From Suillus spraguei (Eukaryota; Basidiomycota; Agaricomycetes; Boletales; Suillaceae), in the NCBI GenBank assembly GCA_016800925.1, contig JABCPU010000209.1:53837-117836 (forward strand): a stretch of 64,000 bases of DNA, read 5' to 3'. Positions 56,312 to 64,000 of the stretch are shown in pieces. The position numbers and the translations under genes were made by a program. Below the pieces are notes generated by a model, which made no database searches, was not told where the DNA came from, and saw only the letters and a list, made by a program, of their open reading frames with translations. The stretch's first letter is position 1; every line of letters starts with the position of its first letter.

Positions 56312-56728
56312 TGCACACTGCCGATTGGTGGAAGTATAGGGCCATCTCAATTCTGACAAAATTTTCAAGATATGATGTTCTGATTAAGACTATTGTGTCT
56401 AGATAACTATGTAGGTCACATCAAGATAATCTAGTAATCAACGAGCTCCCCTGCAAAGAAGTTGGAACAATGACTTCCACCTAGCTAACAATGTTGGATT
56501 TTTCCTAATGTCATTGCAAATGAAATTGATCAGTCTCATATACATGACATGAAAATCAGTGTAAGTGAAATCTATTCGCATGAAAATGCCAGTTGCAACT
56601 CCTGCAAGCTGCAAAAAGCAGCCATTCCAGACATTGCCATGATGTTGTCAATGCTATCATCTAAGTAGATAAACTTGTCATAACCATCACAAAAGGCAGT
56701 GCGACTTGTGATCTGAAAAGTTGCTTTG
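56312..56728. other. Right flank of the hAT, no gene seen
   Basis: Continues the older repeat split by the hAT. No coding region supported. Confidence 0.5.
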
Positions 56729-57162
56729 TGTTACAAACTAGGGTGGTGTCACCAGCAACAGTGCAAAGACACCTAACATTTTCTGGGAAGTTCTGTAATG
56801 TTCAAAGTAACAAGTCTTCTGCCTAAGAGACATGTCTCGAAGGTATCAAGAATAGAGACTAAGGCTAAGGAGTGCTTAGACTTAGAGATGATTCAGACAA
56901 CTAAGGTTGGAGACCTTAGCAAACAGAATTCCATGTAAAACCCAGTAAGATTAAAGTGAGGAATACAGGTGTCATACATCATGCTTAAATAAGCCAATAT
57001 GTGCACATGGACCAAGGCAGGTGTGAGAAAGTAAATGTGTATCCTAAAGAGGAAGGCTCTAATAGTACAGACATGTTGAATGTATAAGTCAAGAAACAAT
57101 AGCATGTGACATACAAAGTATAAGTGCAGGGAAAATAGGTAGGGGAATGTACAACTGTAAAA
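56729..57162 (-). mobile_element. Old, diverged solo LTR of the gypsy family
   Basis: Begins TGTTACAAACTAGGGTGGTG and ends near AACTGTAAAA, with many substitutions and small deletions. Flanks CTTTG (56724-56728) and TTTTG (57163-57167) may be a decayed TSD. Confidence 0.85.
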
Positions 57163-57975
57163 TTTTGTGCTTGAACAGGTAGCAAATATCTTGGCCATTT
57201 TCAAGCTGTTAGTTATTTTATTATATTCTGAGCAGTAGGCCTCATAAAAATATATTTACTCTTACTGTATCCCCAAAGATGAAGTTAAGGCGACTTTGTC
57301 TGATAAGGAATTCAATGGTTGTCTTGTTGTGCTTGGCCTGGACTGCTGTGTCAGTCCAGATTGTTATTTCAAGATCATAAAGATTCTCAATGATGTCCTG
57401 TGTGCACTTCCTGAAGTGATTTAGAATTGTTGACATTGATGTGATGATACTTCTGTATAACACGGATACATTCACATTGACCCAAAGTTTAATTGAGTGT
57501 TCTATTCATTATCGTGTCAGTGTTTGCTATCAAGCTCATTAATGAGCAAATCACCATCATTAAAGATGAATGAACATGTGTCAGTGAGCATGTCCTCTGC
57601 CAACTTCAAGTGACTAGAAGAATTGTGGAATCTGCATGTACTCAGTGTTTCAGCGATCACATGGTCCCTCGCACCCTTTACAACAGTTTCCTTGTGCATT
57701 GCACTGATCACTGGTGTTGCAGTGACACCTGAACACCCTGGTCTTTCTGGTGTAAAGATACAACCTAACCTGGGCTGTAGATAAACTACCTCCTAAGTTA
57801 GTATGTGGTCTTGCACTTTGTCTAGTCTGCTTCACTTGTCAAACAAGAGCATTCGACCCTAAAGGGGGATGCCTGTTAGTATAGTCTAGTCCAAGTCAAA
57901 CCAGTGTGTGAAAGTAGCATTGTAGTCAGTGGTGAGTTGCCACAGTCAGTGAGTATGCCACTGGAACTAGCATGG
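57163..57975. other. Intergenic, unidentified minus-strand frames
   Basis: Minus frames at 57475-57242 and 57711-57517 are short and show no domain. They may be remains of a transposase but I could not assign them. Confidence 0.4.
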
Positions 57976-58458
57976 TGTTACAATCGTACGTGCCCCTATT
58001 CATTTTATTTTCTCTCTCTCATCTTTATCTTGTATATTACATAACGTAATTCCAACTCATATGCTCAACGCATCTGTACTATAGTTGCCTTCCTTCTTTG
58101 GATACACACTTACATTCTCACATCTCTCTTGGTCCATGCACACATACATATTGGCTTATTTAAGCACATTGTATTACACTTGTATACTTCACTTTAATCT
58201 TACTGGGTTTTACCTGGAATATCCTTCGCTTAGGTCTCCAACCTAAGTCGTCTGAATCATCTCTAAGTCTAAGCACTCCTTAGCCTTAGTCTTTATTCTA
58301 TCGATCATCTTAGAGTCGCGACTCTTTGATGGAACCCTTGATCCTACTTGGAACGCTTCCTTGTAGTAGTCTCATTCTCCTTTGAACATAGTCGAACTTC
58401 CCAGCAGACTGGCTGTGTCTTATCACTGTTGCTGGTGACGCCACCCCAGTTTGTAACA
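57976..58458 (+). repeat. 5' LTR of gypsy copy C
   Basis: 483 bp. TATTTAA at 58157-58163 and ACTTTAATCTT at 58191-58201. Confidence 0.94.
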
Positions 58459-58459
58459 A

Positions 58460-58470
58460 AAGATTAAAGT
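58460..58470 (+). promoter_or_regulatory. Self-priming primer-binding site, copy C
   Basis: AAGATTAAAGT, 1 nt after the LTR; exact complement of 58191-58201. Confidence 0.78.
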
Positions 58471-58586
58471 CCACATTGATTGTCGACTACCCAGTCTTCG
58501 ACCTCCGAACCCTGATAAAAGCCCTAACGGACAGCAAGACTGTGCGTGTAGACACCGAGAAAGTATAACTCATCAGATGATTCACT

Positions 58587-59429
58587 ATGGCGACCACCAC
58601 CAAAGACTTTGAATATAAAATCGCTTTCCCAACTGCTTTTGATGGAGATCATGACAACTCCCTGGAATTCATCCTATCATGCAACTCATACTTCGACATC
58701 AATGAAAAGTTCTATACTACCAACAAGCAGAAGATCATTTTCATTATGTCCTTCATGACGGAAAAGAATGCCAAATCTTGGAAAGAGCAATTTCTCGCTC
58801 ACGCTCAATCCACCAATACTGCCAGAATGAAAGTTGGCTATGGGACGATGAAAGATTTCATGGAAAGTTTCAATGAAGCTTTCCAGCCACTAGATTCCAC
58901 TGGAACCGCATTAATGAAGCTTAGGGATCTTAAACAAGGAAACAGCGACCTCCAAACCTACATCGCCGACTTTGAGGTGCTTGCAGCCAAGGCCCATATT
59001 ACCGACAATGCAACGAAAATCCAGTTCTTCCAAGACGGTCTTAACCTGGGCATCTTAACCAAACTATTTGCACCAGGCGATGTCCCAGAAGTATTCCGCA
59101 ATGTTGTATCACAATGTATCTCTATTGACAACTCTCATCAACGCCTTCTGGCATTACAAGCACGTCATGCTCCACAGAAGAAGAAGAACTATGGGAATGC
59201 ACGTTACACACCCAATCATGATTCAAATGCGATGATCATAGACTGAATCTCCAATATGGAAAGATCTGAGTGCATGAAGAAAGGACAATGCTTCGGATGC
59301 AAGAAGACAGGACACTGTATTGGTAACTGCCCTGATAAGAAGAAGAAGACTCCACTCTGTCAAACGGAAGTCAAAGAAATTCAAGACGAAGAAGATGAAA
59401 TAGTGAGACGAATTGTAGAGGATTTTTAA
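58587..59429 (+). pseudogene. gag of gypsy copy C (one nonsense codon)
   Basis: Diverged Gag (MATTTKDFEYKIAFP start) with the same layout as the other copies. TGA at 59244-59246 stands where every other copy has CGA (Arg) in the DRISDMERSE-type motif. After it the frame continues through the knuckle CFGCKKTGHCIGNC to TAA at 59427-59429. The region after NYGNARYTPN is shortened by one residue. It is the most diverged gag in the window, so an older insertion. Confidence 0.9.
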
Positions 59430-60513
59430 CTTGGAGAAACAAAGACTCAACATATGTTTCTCCCAATGTATTACTAAGACTTGTACGTGCTGTAGGTGAA
59501 AGAAAAGAACTTCGTATTCCTATCACCCTTCATTCGTGTACTCGCTTAAAATCCGTTGACACTACCGCCATTATCGATTCTGGCACAGCAGGAACGTTCA
59601 TCTCCGAGGAGTTTGTGAAACTCCATCAAATCACACGACGAAAACTTAAAACACTGTTTCAAGTTACTACGGCAGATGGAACTCTCATCAAAGGAGGGCC
59701 GATCATGCATTACTGTCTCCTAGTGGTAAAGATTGATGAACGAACCATGTATTGGAGATGGTGAATTTCTTGTGGAATATGACACTGACAGAATTAGCAT
59801 GAGAATCATCGAAGAAGTATCCATGGATACACCCCTCACACATGATGGAACTTCCCAACTCGAACAACTCCCTAACTATTCCACAATATCCCTTCCTCCG
59901 CCAAAATACAGTAATAAAGCTCAGGAATTCGCCACGGATGAGAAGGAAAAGAAAAAGAAATCCTTCGAAGAATTGGTCCCGGAATACTTGCACGACTTTG
60001 CAGACGTCTTTGCTAAAGATGGTCTGAACAAACTACTCCCGAACGCCCTGGTATTGATCATTGTATTGATACCAAACCCGGTTTTATCCCTCATACATCT
60101 AAGGTTTATCCGTTGTCAGAAAAAGAATGTGCTGCTGTCAAAATGTTCATTGACAAAAACGTTGTGAAAGGCTTCATCTCAGAATCAAAGTCACCTCAAG
60201 CTAGTGGCTTCTTCTTTGTAGGAAAAAAGAGTGGAGAATTGTGTCCCTGTCAAGATTATCGCTACATCAATGACTGGACAGTCAAGAACACTTACCCGCT
60301 TCCACTTCCCATGTCCCTTGTTGCACACCTTCACAACGCACAATTCTTTATGAAAATGGACATTCAGTCCAGTTACAACAATATTCGCACCCATCCCAAA
60401 GATCACTGGAAAGCAGCATTTACTACTGAATTCGGCCTCTTTGAACTGAATGTCATGTTCTTCGGCCTTTGCAATTCCCTGGCAACTTTCCAAGCATATA
60501 TGAATCACACCTT
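59430..60513 (+). pseudogene. pol fragment of gypsy copy C
   Basis: Protease start with DSGTAGTFISEEFVKLHQ at about 59575-59630, then a deletion near 59750 joins KIDERTMY to the late linker (GDGEFLVEYDTD). A frameshift near 60040 follows, then the RT start (EKECAAVKMFIDKN, CQDYRYINDWTVKN, FMKMDIQSSYNNI, FGLCNSLATFQAYMN). It ends before YMDD at about 60513. Confidence 0.9.
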
Positions 60514-60842
60514 CCGAGCCCCTTCAGTGACAAACTCCGTACTATACGGGTCACCCGACCCACATAATATCCCGTCAAAGACGGGCCAGCGGATGGTGGG
60601 CCGAGGTTATGCATATCCTCGATGTTGACGGATGGGCCGGCAGGAATATTATTTCCGATGGAGACGGGTGGGCCGGGAGACTTATATTTTTGGGAGAGAC
60701 GGGTGGGCCGAGGGAAACATGTTGACGGATGGGCCAGGGGGATATAATCCCCGACAGAGATGGGTGGGCTCATCTGGGTAGTATGTAGAGTAGGATATTA
60801 TAGACAGCTGGGCTGAAGAGAGATGCAAGGCAAATATTATTG
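60514..60842. repeat. Decayed ACGGGTGGGCCG-type repeat
   Basis: Irregular copies of GACGGGTGGGCCGAGG and variants at about 30-60 bp spacing lead into the regular array. No gene. Confidence 0.8.
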
Positions 60843-61065
60843 CATAGACGGGTGGGCCGAGGTAAGAGAATATTACATATACGGGTGGGCCGAGGTGAGA
60901 GAATATTACATATACAGGTGGGCCAAGGTGAGAGAATATTACATATACGGGTGGGCCGAGGGTGCAGTAAAATATTTATTGCATAGACGGGTGGGCCGAT
61001 GTGGGGGAATTTTACATAGACGGGTGGGCCGAGGTAAAATATATTACATATACGGGTGGGCCTAG
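60843..61065. repeat. 33-bp tandem repeat
   Basis: Units built on ACGGGTGGGCCGAGGTGAGA plus GAATATTACATAT. Copies are regular at 60848-60960 and then vary. The 33-bp period reads as an 11-residue protein repeat (GWAEVREYYIY), a by-product. Confidence 0.92.
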
Positions 61066-61199
61066 ATATGTATCATAAAGACGTACAGCTGATGTAGCCA
61101 CCAGAGAATCAAACACATAGGATACATGCACCCTATGAGTGCATATACCTACCATCAACCACCAAAATCTAAACCCTGAAGCACAAAAACCTGAATTCA

Positions 61200-63330
61200 T
61201 CATGTCTGACATTCATCGATAATTGAGGTGCCGGGTGCCGGGTACCAAGTCCCGAATCCAGGAACTCGAAACTGGAGATGCAAACTAGAGATTTCCTGAA
61301 TTCCAGATACCCAGACACCCGAAACACAACACACAAGGTGAAAGATTTAAAGTCCATGTGTGGAGTCATCTAGTGCTGAGTGCCGGGTGCAGGTGCAGAG
61401 TACTGAAACTAGAAACTAGAAACTCGAGATTTGAGACAAAACAGACATCTACCAAAAATGTGTGGATCAAAGTTTTGTTGTTGCCTGACATGTGTCTGAG
61501 TCCCGAGGACCGAACCCCGAAATTGTAGACTACCAGATTTCGGGATTTGGGGTTCGGCACTCGAGATTCAAGATTTGAGATGAAAAAGATATCTACCAAA
61601 AATGTGTGGATCAAAGTCATTTTATTGCCTCACATTGTTTTCGGTCTCAAGTGCAAAAGCCAGAGTACCGAACTGTGAACCCCTAAATAGTAGACTACCA
61701 GATTTTGGAGTTTGGAGTTCGGCACTTAGAATGTGTGGATCAATAGGTGTCTATTGCTTCACATTGTTCTGAGTCCCGAGTGGCGAGTGCTGGGTGCCGG
61801 GGTTCAGGGATCAGCACTGACAATATGTTGCTCAAGATCTTTCACATTATGAGTACCAAGTCCCGAGTGCCGAGTGCCAGGTGCCGGAGCTCGGAAGTCC
61901 CGAGTCCCGAGTGCCGGGTGCCGGAGTTCGGGGTTCGGCACATACAATATGTGGATCGAGGACTTTCACATTGTTTTGACTGCCGAACCCCGAGCTCCGG
62001 CACCCGGGAGTTAGCACAATGTGAGGCAATACCATAATATTGATTTACACATGTTGAGTGCCGAACCCCGAGCTCCGGCACCCGGGAGCTAGCACAATGT
62101 GAGGCAATACCATGATATTGATTTACACATGTTGAGTGCCGAACCCCGAGCTCCGGCACCCGGGAGTTAGCACAATGTGAGGCAATACCATAATATTGAT
62201 TTACACATGTTGACTGCCGAACCCCGAGCTCCGGCACCCGGGAGTTAGCACAATGTGAGGCAATACCATAATATTGATTTACACATGTGGAGTGCCGAAC
62301 CCCGAGCTCCGGCACCCGGCACTCGGTGTTCGGCACTCAACTTGTGTAAATAAATATCATGGTGTTGCCTCACATTGTGCTAACTCCCGGGTGCCGGAGC
62401 TCGGGGTTCGGCACTCAACTTGTGTAAATCAATATCATGGTATTGCCTCACATGGTAACCCAGCACTCGGTGATCGTGATTCGGGACTCAACTTTGTATT
62501 GCCTCACATTGTTCTAACTCACAGGTGGCGGGGTTCGGGGTTCGGTGTGAAAATATATGGATCGATATCTGTCTCAGTGTTATGAGTACCACGTCCCGAG
62601 TCCCGAGTGCCAGGTGCCGGAGTTCGGGGTTCGGCATTCAACATGTGTACATCAATATCTTTGTATTGACTCACATTGTTCTCACTCCCGGGTGCTGGGG
62701 TTCGGGGTTGGGTGGTTAAATATGTGGATCAATATCTTTCACATGGTTATGAGTCCCGAGTCCAGATTCCCAACTGCCGGGTGCCAGAGTTCGGGGTTCG
62801 GCACTCCCCACGTGTAAATCAATATCTTGGTATTGCCTCACATGTTTCTCACTCCCGGGTGCCGGGGTTCGGGGGTCAGTGATAGAAAATGTGCATCGAC
62901 ATCTTTCACATTGTTATAAGTTCCAAGGCCCGAGTCCCGAGTGCCGGGTGCCGGAGTTCGGGGTTCGGCACTGAACATGTGTAAATCAATATCTTTGTAT
63001 TGCCTCATATTGTTCTAACTCCCAAATGCCGGAGTTCGGGGTTCAGCACATCAAATATGTGGATCGATATCTGTCACATGGTGATGAGTCCCAACTCCAG
63101 GGTCCTGGGGTCCGGGGTTCGGCACTTAAGATATATGGAATGATATGTTTCACAATGTGACCCGGCACCTGGCACAAGGTAACTCGACAGAGATGTTTCA
63201 AATTCTTTAAATTGTGTGTTGTGTTTCAGGTAGCCGGATATCCGGAAGTCACGAAATATCAATTGTGAATCTCCATTGTCCAGTTCCGGATGTCCGGACT
63301 TGGCATCCAGCACTGACATTCATTCAAACA
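61200..63330. repeat. Satellite array with units in both orientations
   Basis: Built on GTGCCGGAGTTCGGGGTTCG plus a TTGCCTCACATTG block. At 61979-62300 four 78-bp units run in one orientation; at about 61850-61975 and 62320-63130 the units run in the other. The switches fall within dyads around 61980 and 62310. Left of 61800 the units are more decayed. Long frames here repeat every 26 residues and are not genes. Confidence 0.93.
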
Positions 63331-63356
63331 TTGTATATACATCTATGAACCTACAA

Positions 63357-64000
63357 TTATGTAGCCATTTCACCCTCATCAGCAGAGGGTTCAACCTTCA
63401 CCTCAACATCCATATCATCAGAATCATATTCTGGGACAAGGTTGCCCGGATCATCTGGGTCCACAAGTTTGCCGGACGTTTGTGGACCCTCAGGCTGAAT
63501 CTGGCTCAGCTCAAATATGAGACCCTCAATGATAGATGCAGGCTGGACTTTCGGAGATGGAGGCTCCATTCCTGCCATATCCAAGTCAATGAGGGGAGCA
63601 AGTGCAGATGGGAGTGGTGAGATGGCCAGGGGGACGGATTGATCAAGCAAAAAGTTGCATTGACAGGAGAGTCGGGAAGTGGAAATGAAGGGTGCCGGTC
63701 CATGACTTTGCGACGAAGGCCCTCATGGAGGCGTTGCAGGGTATCAATCTTACCATCCTGCTCTGCCACATGAGCCTCAAGAAGAGCAATTCGAGCGGCA
63801 CCATCCCGAATCGCAATTGCCATGGAATGGAGATCTGGCATGGGAACATCGAGTGCCGGACGAGGCACTGGGGCGCTTGAAGACGGAATAGCTAAGTGAA
63901 AGATAAGGTCAGATGGTCATAGACAATTGGGGTGACTCACAAGCTGATGCAGGTGCAGGTGTCTTGGGGGCAGTGATTGTCTTGCTGCGCCCACGGGACT
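63357..64000 (-). pseudogene. Hypothetical coiled-coil protein, 3' part of a gene, one frameshift
   Basis: Minus strand. Exon 64000-63941 (GRSKTITAPKTPAPAS), intron 63940-63892 with GTGAGT and CTTAG, then an exon from 63891. It encodes PDLHSMAIAIRDGAARIALL, a short coiled coil (HVAEQDGKIDTLQRLHEGLR), RHPSFPLPDSPVNATF, then after a 1-nt shift near 63655 LLDQSVPLAISPLPSA and an acidic tail (EYDSDDMDVEVKVEP, EGEMAT) with TAA at 63359-63357. The splice joins in frame, so it was recently a gene. The shift could be a real mutation or a sequencing error in a run of A. Function unknown. The 5' part lies beyond the window. Confidence 0.6.

Larger units (their letters stand above)
57976..60513 (+). mobile_element. 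Ty3/gypsy chromovirus, copy C (5' LTR, gag, partial pol)
   Basis: 5' LTR 57976-58458, priming site 58460-58470, gag, protease start and RT start, then a break at about 60513 into satellite DNA. Pol has an internal deletion at about 59750. Confidence 0.92.

Noticed and set aside
60823..61065. ORF with GWAEVREYYIY repeats
   Set aside because: A by-product of the 33-bp tandem repeat.
61842..62336. 164-residue ORF with a 26-residue repeat (ELGVRHSTCVNQY)
   Set aside because: A by-product of the 78-bp satellite; the unit length is a multiple of three and free of stops by chance.
60843..63330. CRISPR-like array
   Set aside because: Repeats are direct and contiguous or inverted satellites without unique spacers, in a eukaryotic genome.

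Overview
The window is eukaryotic and fits a filamentous basidiomycete, probably an agaricomycete of the Boletales. The grounds are short introns of about 45-65 bp with GT..AG ends, a WD40/TPR/HET-domain gene of a type I associate with Suillus- and Rhizopogon-like fungi, DUF6533-type membrane protein genes, a NACHT relic and a pepsin-like secreted protease. The order-level placement is from memory, not from a search. Most of the DNA is transposable elements in several states of decay, often nested. I see no rRNA, intact tRNA, CRISPR or bacterial operon.

Layout. 1-6.9 kb: one Ty3/gypsy chromovirus family (two truncated elements and a solo LTR), one LTR of which is split by a 1.7 kb LTR-like insertion that carries an 8-bp minisatellite. 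6.9-15.9 kb: gene-poor DNA with two degenerate DUF6533-like genes and a 3' fragment of a third; the best copy is at 23.6-25.3 kb. 16.3-20.6 kb: the main host locus, a seven-bladed WD40 propeller directly followed by TPR and HET domains, with a decayed tandem duplicate at 20.7-21.9 kb. 21.9-23.4 kb: two TA-flanked MITEs facing each other inside a larger inverted repeat. 25.8-32.1 kb: a second, chimeric gypsy element on the minus strand with a solo LTR in its protease. 32.7-34.7 kb: a possible KDZ-associated fragment and a TIR element. 35.2-41.8 kb: a full-length LINE between 23-bp target-site duplications. 41.9-44.9 kb: a NACHT relic and an apparently intact six-exon aspartic protease gene. 45.6-56.3 kb: a 3.8 kb hAT transposon expanded to 10.7 kb by a non-autonomous hAT and a complete gypsy element. 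56.7-60.5 kb: more gypsy LTR and element remains. 60.5-63.3 kb: satellite arrays whose units switch orientation. 63.36-64 kb: a hypothetical coiled-coil protein gene that runs off the window.

How the parts work. The gypsy family is the best-resolved system: LTRs of about 475 bp, gag with a CCHC knuckle, pol in the -1 frame, a chromodomain, and an extra third ORF after pol with two zinc knuckles. An 11-nt sequence 34 nt after the LTR TATA-like box is exactly complementary to the sequence 1 nt downstream of the LTR, as expected for Tf1/sushi-type self-primed reverse transcription. Nearly all premature stops in the elements are TGA where Arg CGA/CGG is seen or expected, and the LTR pair of the complete element differs mostly at CpG. 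This points to methylation-linked CpG decay of repeats. The host genes left between them are an allorecognition-type HET gene, a NACHT relic, membrane proteins and a secreted protease.
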